DNA of 64,000 nucleotides from Gemmobacter sp. 24YEA27 (lineage in GTDB: Bacteria; Pseudomonadota; Alphaproteobacteria; Rhodobacterales; Rhodobacteraceae), in the NCBI RefSeq assembly GCF_030052995.1, contig NZ_JASJPW010000001.1, positions 1,360,501-1,424,500 on the forward strand, given 5' to 3'. The notes beneath the pieces were generated by a model that was not told the origin of the DNA, ran no database searches, and worked only from the letters and a program-made list of their open reading frames with translations. The translations under genes and the position numbers were made by a program. Below, in pieces: positions 1 through 8,103 of the stretch (its first letter is position 1; every line of letters begins with the position of its first letter).

Positions 1-1005
1 CAGGCGCTGGTGCGCGGCGCCGATGTGCTGGTGGCAACGCCTGGCCGGCTGATCGACCTCCTTGGGCGCGGCGATGTCAGCCTTGAGAAATGCGGATATC
101 TCGTCCTCGACGAGGCTGACCATATGCTCGATATGGGCTTTATCCATTCACTGCGCCAGATCGCGAAACATATTCCGGTGCGGCGCCAGACGATGATGTT
201 CTCGGCGACGATGCCGAAGGATATCAATGAGATCGCCGAGACCTATCTGCGGGATCCGGTCAAGGTGCAGGTCGCACCGCCGGGCAAGCCGGCTGAGAAA
301 GTCACCCAGGGCGTGCATTTTATCCCCAATGGCGACAAGGCAAAGCTGCTTGAGGAATATCTGAAAAAACACCCGGGCGAGCAGGCGCTGGTCTTTTCGC
401 GCACCAAGCACGGTGCCGATAAGCTGGCCAAAGTGCTGGGCGGCTGGGGCTTTAAAGTGGGGGCGATTCACGGCAACCGCAGCCAGAATCAGCGTGACCG
501 CATCCTGACCGAATTCAAATCCGGCGCGGTAGATGTGCTGGTCGCAACCGATGTCGCCGCGCGCGGCATCGATATTCCAACCGTGCGGCACGTCTATAAC
601 TACGATCTGCCGAATGTCGCTGACAATTATGTGCACCGGATCGGGCGGACGGCACGGGCCGGGGCCAGCGGCTCTTCGATCAGCTTTTGCTCGCCCGCCG
701 AGATGGGCGAGCTGGCCGATATCGAAAAGCTGCTGAAAAAGGCGCTGCCAGTGATGGGCGGCGCGCCCTGGGCGGCGGACGCAATCGCGGCTGCTCCCAA
801 GCCCGGGCAGAATCGCGGGCAAAATCAGGCGCGTGGCCAGAATCGTGGCGGGCAGAAACCGGGGTCAAAACCGCTGCCACCGAAAGCGTCGCGCCCGGGC
901 GCGGGCAAGCCACAGGGCGGCCGTCCGGGTGGGGCGAAGCCTGCTGCAGCACGGCCCCAGGGGGGCGCAGCGGCTCCGTCGCGGCGCCCGAAACCGCGCG
1001 GCTGA
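1..1005 (+). CDS. DEAD-box RNA helicase, C-terminal part (5' end outside window)
   Basis: ATP-dependent RNA helicase that unwinds short duplexes in mRNA or ribosome assembly in the cytoplasm. The frame is open from base 1, so the P-loop/Q-motif part lies upstream. Visible motifs in order: TPGR (Ib), VLDEADHMLDMGF (II, the DEAD box), SAT (III), the second RecA domain with VATDVAARGIDIP (V) and HRIGRTARAG (VI). After about residue 265 comes a low-complexity basic tail rich in Gly, Gln, Arg, Lys and Pro, typical of RhlE-type helicases and probably used for RNA binding. A GTG at base 10 is in frame but lies inside the conserved core and is not the real start. RhlE is the closest type I recognise; the subfamily is an inference because the N-terminus is missing. 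Confidence 0.93.
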   Translation, partial: QALVRGADVLVATPGRLIDLLGRGDVSLEKCGYLVLDEADHMLDMGFIHSLRQIAKHIPVRRQTMMFSATMPKDINEIAETYLRDPVKVQVAPPGKPAEKVTQGVHFIPNGDKAKLLEEYLKKHPGEQALVFSRTKHGADKLAKVLGGWGFKVGAIHGNRSQNQRDRILTEFKSGAVDVLVATDVAARGIDIPTVRHVYNYDLPNVADNYVHRIGRTARAGASGSSISFCSPAEMGELADIEKLLKKALPVMGGAPWAADAIAAAPKPGQNRGQNQARGQNRGGQKPGSKPLPPKASRPGAGKPQGGRPGGAKPAAARPQGGAAAPSRRPKPRG

Positions 1006-1024
1006 GGCGATCAGATGAGGCGGC

Positions 1025-1477
1025 TCAGACCGCCTCATCCTCAAGGTTCAGCTTCATCTGCAACAGCACATGCTGGATCGCGATGGTCTCCCGCAGGAGC
1101 CGTTTCGATTCGTTGATGCTGATTTTCCCGTCGGCAATCGCCAGGTTGTATTCGCTCATCAGCATCGCGAAGCGCTGCGCGAGGGCGACAACATCCTGGT
1201 TGATGCCCGAGGTTTCCGGTTCTTTCCGGTCATTGTCATAGGCGAGTGTAATACCGCGCAGATCGGCCAGGGCCGAGGTGACATGCGGGAAACGCGCGGC
1301 GGCCTCGAGCTGGGCGACCACATCGACTGGCATGAAACGATCCGCATGCTCTTCGCTGTCGGAATAATAGCGCCCCAGAGTGGCTTTGGACTTTCCGGTC
1401 AGCGCGCAGGCGGCCTCGATGCCGACATCCTTGACCAGAGTTTCGCTGTGCTTTTTCAGATATCTCGCCACAGACAT
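1025..1477 (-). CDS. Conserved hypothetical protein with HTH-like N-terminus
   Basis: A 150-residue soluble protein of unknown function. Residues about 15-35 (DVGIEAACALTGKSKATLGRYY) look like a helix-turn-helix: an alanine-rich helix, a turn with TGKS, then a recognition-like helix. The rest is predicted helical, with a charged C-terminus ending LNLEDEAV. An ATG 12 bases upstream (1489) is in frame, but the ATG at 1477 has a good ribosome binding site (TGAGGT about 6 bases before), so I chose it. It converges with the helicase gene, with only about 20 bases between the stops. Phage-regulator-like or plasmid-control-like functions are possible, but nothing nearby supports either. Confidence 0.7.
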   Translation of the reverse strand: MSVARYLKKHSETLVKDVGIEAACALTGKSKATLGRYYSDSEEHADRFMPVDVVAQLEAAARFPHVTSALADLRGITLAYDNDRKEPETSGINQDVVALAQRFAMLMSEYNLAIADGKISINESKRLLRETIAIQHVLLQMKLNLEDEAV

Positions 1478-1489
1478 GGCCAACCTCAT

Positions 1490-2111
1490 TCAGATCCGGG
1501 ATGCGGCGCGCGGCAGTCTGGCGAGGCAGCCTGGCGGGGCGGTCCGGGTGTAGCAGAGCTAAATAATTCAATATTTTCCTGTTAATCTCACTGCAAGCCT
1601 TTGTCACCGATAAAGGAGAGACCGGAGAGCCGGGGTCTAAGCGCGTGTCCGGACCGCCGCAGAGCTTCGGTCTACTGCCCGCGCGGGTGGGGGCTGTCTG
1701 AGGTTTCCGATTTCACGCAGATGCGGGTGGCAGCCCGCAGGCCGGACAGGATGTAACGCGTGAAGCAGGCCCTCGCCTGCAGGTAATTGGTGGCTGAATG
1801 GCCCTCCAGCTTCGCGCAGGCCCGGCCCCATATCAGAGGGCGGCTGATGACAAAATCCGAGCCGGCGGTGCCCTGGGCGGGGCGCAAGAGGCCACGTGTC
1901 CGGGAGGCGGTGCTGCTCCGTGGGACAGGGAGCCTGTGCGGCAGAAGCGCCGGAGAGGAAAGGCGGGATTGCGGCACATTCGGGGGCTACAGGTCCACAA
2001 GGCCGAATAAGCGGGCGCAGCATGAGCGTGATCTTTTAGGCCTGGCCCGCTACTGACCCGGATCCGCCTGCGGGCTTGACAGAGCCCGGACCAAAGGGGC
2101 AGGGCAGGTGC
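1490..2111. other. 620-base gap with no confident gene
   Basis: It contains an AT-rich stretch near 1560-1580 (aaataattcaatattttcc) that could be the promoter region of the leftward gene before it. Several overlapping frames are open on both strands between 1637 and 2056. The only one with coding-like wobble GC is a leftward 101-codon frame listed separately. I see no tRNA, terminator with a T-run, or insertion-sequence ends. Confidence 0.5.
1672..1977 (-). CDS. Possible small hypothetical ORF
   Basis: A 101-codon leftward frame starting with ATG. Its last 60 codons have a wobble-GC bias close to that of real genes in the window, and the translated end (HSATNYLQARACFTRYILSG) looks less random than a shadow frame. 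The N-terminal 35 residues are Arg/Pro/Ser-rich and look non-coding, so the true start, if any, may be further in. I recognise no family. It may be a decayed gene fragment or chance in high-GC DNA. Confidence 0.2.
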   Translation of the reverse strand: MPQSRLSSPALLPHRLPVPRSSTASRTRGLLRPAQGTAGSDFVISRPLIWGRACAKLEGHSATNYLQARACFTRYILSGLRAATRICVKSETSDSPHPRGQ

Positions 2112-2693
2112 ATGGCCAAGCTCTATTTTCACTATTCGACGATGAATGCGGGCAAATCGACGCTGCTGTTGCAGGCGGCCTATAACTATCAGGAAGGCGG
2201 CATGTCGCCCTATCTGATCACCGCGCAGATGGATGGCCGGGCCGGCGCTGGCCGTATCGCAAGCCGCATCGGCATCGGGATGGACGCGGATGTTTTCGGG
2301 CCCGAAGATGATCTTTTCGCGATGATCGCGGCGCGGCAGACGCTGGGTCCGGTCGATTGCGTCTTTATCGACGAGGCGCAGTTCCTGTCGCGGGGACAGG
2401 TCTGGCGGCTCGCTCAGGCGGTGGATGATCTGGGCGTGCCGGTGATGTGCTACGGGCTCCGGGTCGATTTCAGGGGCGATCTTTTCCCTGGCTCGGCGGC
2501 GCTGCTGGCCTGGGCCGATGAAATGCGCGAGGTGCGCACAATCTGCCATTGCGGCCGCAAGGCGACGATGGTGGTGCGCAAGGGGGCCGATGGCCAGGTT
2601 CTGACCGATGGGGACCAGGTGGTGATCGGCGGTAATGAGACCTATCAGAGCCTCTGCCGCCGCCACTGGCGCGAGGCGGTCAACGACCGCTGA
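2112..2693 (+). CDS. tdk: Thymidine kinase
   Basis: Phosphorylates thymidine (and deoxyuridine) to dTMP with ATP, the salvage entry to dTTP. It is 193 residues, the normal length of type II (E. coli-like) TK. The P-loop region reads YSTMNAGKST at residues about 9-18, the Walker B-like CVFIDEAQF with the catalytic Glu is near residue 88, and the structural zinc ligands are two Cys in ICHCGRK and a Cys/His pair in LCRRHW near the C-terminus. Upstream in-frame codons to 2076 are open, but the family starts at MAKLYF, so I use ATG 2112. It stands alone on this strand, about 4 kb from the leftward nucleoside-salvage operon it complements. Confidence 0.95.
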   Translation: MAKLYFHYSTMNAGKSTLLLQAAYNYQEGGMSPYLITAQMDGRAGAGRIASRIGIGMDADVFGPEDDLFAMIAARQTLGPVDCVFIDEAQFLSRGQVWRLAQAVDDLGVPVMCYGLRVDFRGDLFPGSAALLAWADEMREVRTICHCGRKATMVVRKGADGQVLTDGDQVVIGGNETYQSLCRRHWREAVNDR

Positions 2694-2697
2694 GCGA

Positions 2698-2746
2698 AAA
2701 AATTCCTGAGAAGGAATTTTTCACCGAATTCCTCTGAAGGAATTCG
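2698..2746. terminator. Two tandem near-identical AT-rich hairpins between convergent genes
   Basis: First hairpin: AAAAATTCCT, loop GAGA, AGGAATTTTT (2698-2721), a perfect 10-bp stem with A/T runs on both sides, so it can act as an intrinsic terminator in both directions. Second: CGAATTCCT, loop CTGA, AGGAATTCG (2725-2746), a perfect 9-bp stem with the same AATTCCT core. They lie between the tdk stop (2693) and the stop of the leftward DMT gene (2748). Confidence 0.75.
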
Positions 2747-2747
2747 A

Positions 2748-3676
2748 TCACCGCTCCTGATCCCGCGCGCGCAGGGCGATGATCGTGCCGGCGAGAATGA
2801 TCAGCACGATGCCGATCCAGGCGAGGGCTCCGAGGCGTTCCCCCCAGATCGCCCAGCCCCAGATCGCGGAAGTCGGCAGGACCATGTATTCCACCACACT
2901 GACCCGGCCCGCATCTGCCAGAAGATAGGCTCTGGTGCAAAGCCCGACCCCGATCGCGGAAAAACTGGCATGGAGCAGCATCCAGGACAGGTATTCGCCA
3001 TCCGGCCAGACCGCGCCGCGCAACAGAAAGCCATCGCTGCCTCCGGGCACGGCTTGCGGCCAGATCGCCAGCACCACCAGCCCTGCCAGCCCAAGGAGGC
3101 CAAGGCTCACGAAGAACCCGGCCAGCAGGGTGCTGGCACTTTCGTCGGCGCACCAGCGCCGTGTGGCGATATTGGTCATGGCATAAACCGCGCCTGCCAG
3201 GGCCGGCACAAGGCCGATGAGCCCCGCCCCGGCCAGCGCGCGGGACCAAGTACCAGCACGACGCCAAGAAACCCCAGAGCCACCGCCACCAGCCGCACCG
3301 GGCCGATCCGCTCGCCATAAACCAGGCGCGAAATCAGCAATACGAAGATCGGCGCGGTGAAAAGCCCCGCTGCCGCCACCGCGACCGGCATGAAGGCCAG
3401 AGCGCCGAAATAAATCATGATCGCAATGCCTTGCAGCAATGCCCGCGCCGCCACTGCCTTTACATTGCGCGGTCTGAGCCGCAGGCCCAGAAAGGGCGCC
3501 ACCAGCCCCATCATCAGAAGCGCAAGACAGCTGCGCGTCGCATGGAACTGCCAGAGCCCGGTGTTCCCGGCCACCGCCTGCACATAATTATCGCTGAAGC
3601 CGACCATCGCGGCATAGATCAGGGTCAGCCCCACCGCCATCAGCGTGCGGTCGGGCGCCATCGCAGAGACAGTCAT
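2748..3676 (-). pseudogene. DMT/EamA-family transporter, frameshifted
   Basis: A drug/metabolite-transporter family inner-membrane protein with two EamA repeats and about 10 helices; the substrate cannot be told. The first half (ATG 3676, preceded by the strong site GGAAGAGGAAG) runs through LGFLGVVLVLGP in one frame. The second half, starting ALAGAGLIGLVPALAGAVYAM, continues in another frame to the TGA at 2748. The switch is near 3238-3245 in the GC-rich string CCCGCGCGCTGG, where one missing base (or two extra) explains it. Each half is otherwise clean, with no internal stops, so the mutation is recent or a sequencing error. As read, the first frame adds about 20 foreign residues and stops at 3176, leaving half a transporter. 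Confidence 0.85.
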
Positions 3677-3839
3677 CGGCTTCCTCTTCCCATTCCCTTT
3701 CCTGTGAAGCCCGGCGGCGCAACCTCTGCGCGTCTGAATGCGACATTTGCGGCCTGCTCTGTGCATCCCGGGCACCCGATACCTGCCCATCCCGATGCGG
3801 GGCGTTGTGGCGCAGGCGCGGGGCGGCTAAGGTCGGGAG

Positions 3840-4910
3840 ATGAAAAGACGAACGGGCAGTTCTTTGGCACAGGGATCAGGCACCGCGCTGAGCAAATTCC
3901 AGCGACTGGAATCGCTCGGTCTGTGGCGCGATACCGAAGATGGCCAGCGCCGCGAGGTGGTGGTGCTGATGGGGGAGGCGACGCTGGTGCTCAGTGATCC
4001 GCGTTCGGGAACCCCACTCAGCCACTGGTCGCTGCCCGCCGTCAGGCGGATCAATCCGGGCCAGCAGCCGCCGCTGTTCTCGCCCGGGGAAGACAGCCCG
4101 GAATCGGTCGAGATCGACGATGAGACCATGCTCGCCGCGCTGAAAATGGTGAATTCGGCGGTTCGCGCAGATTCGCCGCATCCCGGGCGGCTGCGTTTCG
4201 CGCTGATCGGCGGTGCGGCGCTTGGGTTTCTCGGCCTTGTGACGCTGGTTCTGCCGCGCATCCTCGTCTCGCATACGGTTGCCGTGGTGCCGCCATCGAA
4301 ACAGGTCGAGATCGGCATGCGGGCCCTCGATGATGTGATCCGCCTGACCGGGGCGCCTTGTGCGGGAGAGCTGGGGCTGCCCGCGCTGGCCGAACTGTCG
4401 GACCGTGTCTTCGGGGCAGAGAATACGCCGATCCTCTATGTCCTGCCCGAGGGCCTGGCGCGCCCGGCGCATCTGCCCGGCGGCGTTATCCTGCTCCCGG
4501 GCTCGCTGATTGACGAGGATGCGCCCGATGCCCTTGCCGGGGCGGCGCTGGCCGAGGGGATCAAGGCCGGGATCGCCGATCCGATGCGCGGCATTCTGGA
4601 TCATGCCGGGCTGAAAGCGAGTTTTGACCTTCTGGTTTCGGGCGAATTGCCGGTCAATGCGCTGGAAGGCTTCGGCGAGGCGTTTATTCGCGACGAACAT
4701 GAGCTGCCGGCGCTGTCGCGCCTCCAGTCCGCTTTCGAGACCGCCCAGGTCCCGCTGACGCCTTACGCCAACTGGCTGGCGGCCAATGGCGTGATCCCGG
4801 CGGAAAAGGCGGCGGAACTGGTCGCCGCCGACCCGTTCCAGGGGCGCATCTCAAGCCCGCTGATGCCCGATGACGACTGGATTGCGCTGCAATCGGTCTG
4901 CAGCGGCTGA
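3840..4910 (+). CDS. Membrane-anchored hypothetical protein with a degenerate M48-peptidase-like domain
   Basis: 356 residues. The first 118 are a cytoplasmic domain with an acidic patch near 83-98. A single transmembrane helix spans about 119-143 (ALIGGAALGFLGLVTLVLPRI). The outer part contains HLPGGVILLPGSLIDEDAPD and then ALAGAALAEGIKAG (about 211-245), which parallels the M48/HtpX-Ste24 stretch that leads into the catalytic HExxH, but the two His are absent here. I read it as an M48-like fold without the zinc site, so it is probably not a protease. This is recognition by pattern, not alignment. It converges with the SPOR-domain gene on the opposite strand. The start ATG follows GGGAG closely. 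Confidence 0.75.
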   Translation: MKRRTGSSLAQGSGTALSKFQRLESLGLWRDTEDGQRREVVVLMGEATLVLSDPRSGTPLSHWSLPAVRRINPGQQPPLFSPGEDSPESVEIDDETMLAALKMVNSAVRADSPHPGRLRFALIGGAALGFLGLVTLVLPRILVSHTVAVVPPSKQVEIGMRALDDVIRLTGAPCAGELGLPALAELSDRVFGAENTPILYVLPEGLARPAHLPGGVILLPGSLIDEDAPDALAGAALAEGIKAGIADPMRGILDHAGLKASFDLLVSGELPVNALEGFGEAFIRDEHELPALSRLQSAFETAQVPLTPYANWLAANGVIPAEKAAELVAADPFQGRISSPLMPDDDWIALQSVCSG

Positions 4911-4970
4911 GGCGGCATCAGGCTTGGCCCGCAGGCACCGCCGGGGCGGGCCAGCAGGTCCGATCCGGCC

Positions 4971-6245
4971 TTACTGCACGATCACCGCATCGCCAAAACC
5001 CGCGCCCCGCACCTGTGACAGCGCGGCGCGGGCCTCGCCTGTGCTGGCGAAGGGGCCGGCATAGACCACCTGGAGCGCCCCGCCCCGGATCGTCGAGCGC
5101 GACACGGGCAGGCCCAGGCCTTTAAGCCGCCCCGCCGTGCCCTCGGCATTGGCGGCGACGCCGAATGTTCCAACCTGAACAAAGACCCGACCATTGGCCG
5201 CAGGCGCTGCCGCCGGTTTTGCCACCGTCACCGTGGATTTTGATGAGTTCGAGATGGATGGGGCAGCCAGCAAGACCACGCTTTGCGCGCCATCGGCTGC
5301 GGTGGTCACAATCGCGGGCTCCATCCGCGTGCTGCCATCGCTGCGGCGCACCTTCACCATGACCTCGCGACCGGCGCCGTCATGCAGTTCTGCGGGGGTT
5401 GTTCTGGTCCAGACCGTCTCCTGATCCGCGATGCCTTTCGCGGTTTGCTGGCCGCGCTGCGGGTTCAGCCGGTCATCCTCCCAGGCGGGTTTATAGCCCG
5501 GCGGTGGCGTTGGAATGGCGCTTGCCGTTGCGGCCTTGCGGGGGGCCACGGTGATGGTCTGCCCTGTCGCCACCGCCGTGGCGGTGCCTGCCCAGCTGTC
5601 GGTGCCGCCGGTAACAAGGCGGGGAAAGCTTGCGCCCTCAAGCGAGCCATCGCCTTTGGTGCAAAGCGTCCTGGTGCCGCCGCCCTCGACGCGGAATTTC
5701 TGCGCAACCGGGGCCGATCCGGGGCAGGCGAGCCGATGGCTTTCAGTCCCGGCGCCGGTGACGATGCGCGGTGTGGGGGCGGCGGCTTTGGCGGCGGCAA
5801 AGCTGGTCGCAGCCGTTTTAGCGGCAGGCGCAGAAGCCGCAGCGGCCGGTTTTTTCCCGGCGGCCTCAAAGGCGCTCTGCATCGGAGCGGGCAGCGGCAG
5901 CGGAGCACCTGGTTTGGGGGCGGAGGGTGAGAATGACGTCCCGGCAGATTTTGCAGCCGGAACTGCTGCGGGTGTACCTGCTGCCGGTGCCGCTTCGGCG
6001 GTCTCTGTCGGCCGCCCCGAGGGCGCATAGCCGCAAAGCTGCTTGCGGTCGCGCGCGACGCGCGGCACCCAGGTCTCGCGCCCACTATTGCCTGCCCGCA
6101 GAAAGACGCAGCCGCGGCTGTCGACATATTGTTGACCTTTATACCCGGCCGGCGGCAGTTCCGCCGGGCCGCGCAGATCGGCAAATGCAGGTGCAGCGAA
6201 ACAAACCGCCGCCAGAAGGGCGACGGGCAGGATCTTGGCAGACAT
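4971..6245 (-). CDS. Secreted SPOR-domain protein
   Basis: 424 residues. A Sec signal peptide of about 22 residues ends ...CFAAPAFA before DLRG. The N-terminal mature part has two Cys (RGCVFLRAG and KQLCGY) and the middle is a long Ala/Pro/Lys-rich linker. The C-terminal 75 residues (VFVQVGTFGVAANAEG to DAVIVQ) form a SPOR domain, which binds glycan strands stripped of stem peptides and often places proteins at the division septum. The combination suggests a periplasmic or outer-membrane protein that uses its SPOR domain for peptidoglycan targeting; the rest has no function I can name. The start ATG is followed by the usual MSAKILPVAL signal. Confidence 0.85.
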   Translation of the reverse strand: MSAKILPVALLAAVCFAAPAFADLRGPAELPPAGYKGQQYVDSRGCVFLRAGNSGRETWVPRVARDRKQLCGYAPSGRPTETAEAAPAAGTPAAVPAAKSAGTSFSPSAPKPGAPLPLPAPMQSAFEAAGKKPAAAASAPAAKTAATSFAAAKAAAPTPRIVTGAGTESHRLACPGSAPVAQKFRVEGGGTRTLCTKGDGSLEGASFPRLVTGGTDSWAGTATAVATGQTITVAPRKAATASAIPTPPPGYKPAWEDDRLNPQRGQQTAKGIADQETVWTRTTPAELHDGAGREVMVKVRRSDGSTRMEPAIVTTAADGAQSVVLLAAPSISNSSKSTVTVAKPAAAPAANGRVFVQVGTFGVAANAEGTAGRLKGLGLPVSRSTIRGGALQVVYAGPFASTGEARAALSQVRGAGFGDAVIVQ

Positions 6246-6409
6246 CGGGGTACTCCCAGGGCAGCGGAAGAGACAGCTGAGCCGATTTTTAAGGGTTTCT
6301 GCGGGTGAGTAAAGCCATAGCCCGCCTGACAGGCGACCGATTGCGACGGGGGTCTGCCCCTTTCTGCGCGCCCCGCCCCCTGTCCGCGACCTTGTTTACC
6401 CCGGCAGGG

Positions 6410-7057
6410 TCATTTCGTGCCGAACATCCGGTCCCCGGCATCGCCAAGCCCGGGCACGATATAGCCGTGATCGTCAAGTTGCCGGTCAACCGCCGCCGTG
6501 ACGATGGGCACATCGGGATGCGCCTCTTTCATCTTGGCGATTCCCTCGGGCGAGGCCAGCAGGCACAGGAAGCGGATATTCTTCGCCCCCGACTGTTTCA
6601 GCAGATCCACCGCCGCTGCCGAGGAATTGCCGGTCGCCAGCATCGGATCGACGACGATCGAGATGCGCTCTTCCATATGTTCCGGCAATTTGCAGTAATA
6701 TTGCACCGGCTGCAGCGTTTCAGGGTCGCGATACATGCCGATAAAGCCGACACGCGCGGCGGGAATCAGCTCCAGGATACCGTCGAGCAGCCCGTTCCCG
6801 GCGCGCAGAATCGAGATCAGGGCAAGCTTCTTGCCTTCGATCGCCGGGGCATCCATCGTCTCGATCGGTGTCTCGATGCGGCGCGTCGTCATCGGCAGGC
6901 CACGCGTCACCTCATAGGCCAGCAACAGGCTGATCTCGCGCAGCAATTTGCGGAAACTCGCGGTCGAAGTGTCCTTGTCGCGCATGATCGTAAGCTTGTG
7001 CTGAACCAGCGGATGGGTGACGACCGTCAGGTGGTTCGGGGTCAGAATATCCGACAT
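6410..7057 (-). CDS. upp: Uracil phosphoribosyltransferase
   Basis: Converts uracil and PRPP to UMP, the main uracil salvage step. It is 215 residues, close to the usual 208-210. The PRPP-binding loop is [12 protein letters not shown] (about 135-146), and the uracil-binding C-terminal part contains [17 protein letters not shown]. Last gene of the leftward operon cdd-deoA-deoB-add-upp; only 3 bases separate it from the add stop, so translation is likely coupled. Its product uses the uracil released from (deoxy)uridine by the upstream enzymes. Confidence 0.97.
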   Translation of the reverse strand: MSDILTPNHLTVVTHPLVQHKLTIMRDKDTSTASFRKLLREISLLLAYEVTRGLPMTTRRIETPIETMDAPAIEGKKLALISILRAGNGLLDGILELIPAARVGFIGMYRDPETLQPVQYYCKLPEHMEERISIVVDPMLATGNSSAAAVDLLKQSGAKNIRFLCLLASPEGIAKMKEAHPDVPIVTAAVDRQLDDHGYIVPGLGDAGDRMFGTK

Positions 7058-7060
7058 GGG

Positions 7061-8053
7061 TCAGGCCTCCAGCTTTTTGGCTAATCTCTTCTTCGTATCC
7101 GCATCACAGAAAGCGGCGTCAAGCGCCTGAAGGCCCAGTTTGCGGAACTGCCCCTCATCCCAGTCGAAGGCGCGGTGCAATTCTTCATATTCGCGCGCCA
7201 TGCTGCTGTGAAAGAACGGCGGGGCAGCGGTCGAGATCGTCACCTTCACGCCGCGCCGGTCCAGCTCGCTGACGGGATGGTGGCGCATATCGGGGTAAAG
7301 CCCGAACGCGGTATTCGAAAGCGGGCAGACCTCCAATACGATGCCCTGTTCCGCCAGTTCCTCCACCAGCGCGAGATCTTCGATGGCGCGCACGCCATGC
7401 CCGATCCGCGCAGGTCTCAGCGCGCGCAGCGTTTCGCGGATCGCCTCCGGGCCGCGCCATTCGCCGGCATGGACGCTCAGGCACAGCCCGGCCTCACGGG
7501 CGCAGTCAAAGCCCCAGGCGAAATCACCGGGGTCGAGCACGCTCTCATCACCCCCCATGCCAAAGCCGGTGATGAACCCCCCCGCCACCTCTGCCGCCGC
7601 CAGCGCCGCGCGTTTCGCACGCTCCGGCCCAAAATGCCGGATCGCGGTGGCGATGCCACGGAATGTGACGCCAAACCCCGCTTCGGCGGCGGCGGCTGCC
7701 TCGCGGATTGCCGCGATGTAATCAGCGAATGCCGCCGCATCGCCACCGCCACAAAGATCGGGCGAGATGAAAACCTCACTATAGATCACTCCCGAAGCAG
7801 CGCTCTGCTCCGCCACGGCAAGCATCAGCCGGTGGTAATCTCCGGGCCGGCGCAATACCGAAGCAGCCGCCTCACAGACCTTCAGGAAATGCGGAAAATC
7901 GCGCCAGGCATAGCCACCATCCGCGCCAAAAATCCCGGAAATATCCTCGCGCTTTTCCGCGGCCAGTCCCCGGATGAAAGAGGCCGGCGCTGCCCCTTCC
8001 AGATGCAGATGCAACTCCACCTTCGGCAGCTCTGCAAATTCGCTCATATTCAT
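7061..8053 (-). CDS. add: Adenosine deaminase family protein lacking both active-site Asp
   Basis: By family, it hydrolyses adenosine and deoxyadenosine to (deoxy)inosine and ammonia. It is 330 residues, normal for bacterial Add. Zinc ligands His15 and His17 (ELHLHLEG), His195 with Glu198 (SVHAGEWRGP) and His219 (ARIGHGV) are present. In known enzymes the next conserved element is TDD, whose first Asp binds zinc and whose second contacts the substrate. Here it reads STAAPPFF (Ala276-Ala277, bases 7223-7228), so both are missing. The enzyme may be inactive or altered, or the bases misread. The start ATG, with AAGGA before it, belongs to a copy of a dispersed repeat (8050-8074). An in-frame ATG two codons on is an alternative start. 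Confidence 0.88.
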   Translation of the reverse strand: MNMSEFAELPKVELHLHLEGAAPASFIRGLAAEKREDISGIFGADGGYAWRDFPHFLKVCEAAASVLRRPGDYHRLMLAVAEQSAASGVIYSEVFISPDLCGGGDAAAFADYIAAIREAAAAAEAGFGVTFRGIATAIRHFGPERAKRAALAAAEVAGGFITGFGMGGDESVLDPGDFAWGFDCAREAGLCLSVHAGEWRGPEAIRETLRALRPARIGHGVRAIEDLALVEELAEQGIVLEVCPLSNTAFGLYPDMRHHPVSELDRRGVKVTISTAAPPFFHSSMAREYEELHRAFDWDEGQFRKLGLQALDAAFCDADTKKRLAKKLEA

Positions 8054-8094
8054 CTGTCCTTAAATATCCCGGGGCTCCGGGGGCTGGCCCCCGG
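8050..8094 (-). repeat. Dispersed intergenic element, copy 1 (deoB-add gap)
   Basis: Reading leftward: a GC hairpin (CCGGGGGC/GCCCCCGG, 8077-8094), then CCCCGGGATATTTAAGGAC followed by AGATGA. It fills the gap between the deoB stop and add, and its AAGGA and ATG serve as the ribosome binding site and start of add. Similar units occur at 21766, 23299, 26712 and 29681. Confidence 0.7.
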
Positions 8095-8103
8095 CCCAAC
8101 GCC

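Noticed and set aside
1833..2666. 277-codon minus-strand frame over tdk
   Set aside because: Antisense shadow of thymidine kinase with non-coding composition in its non-overlapping part.
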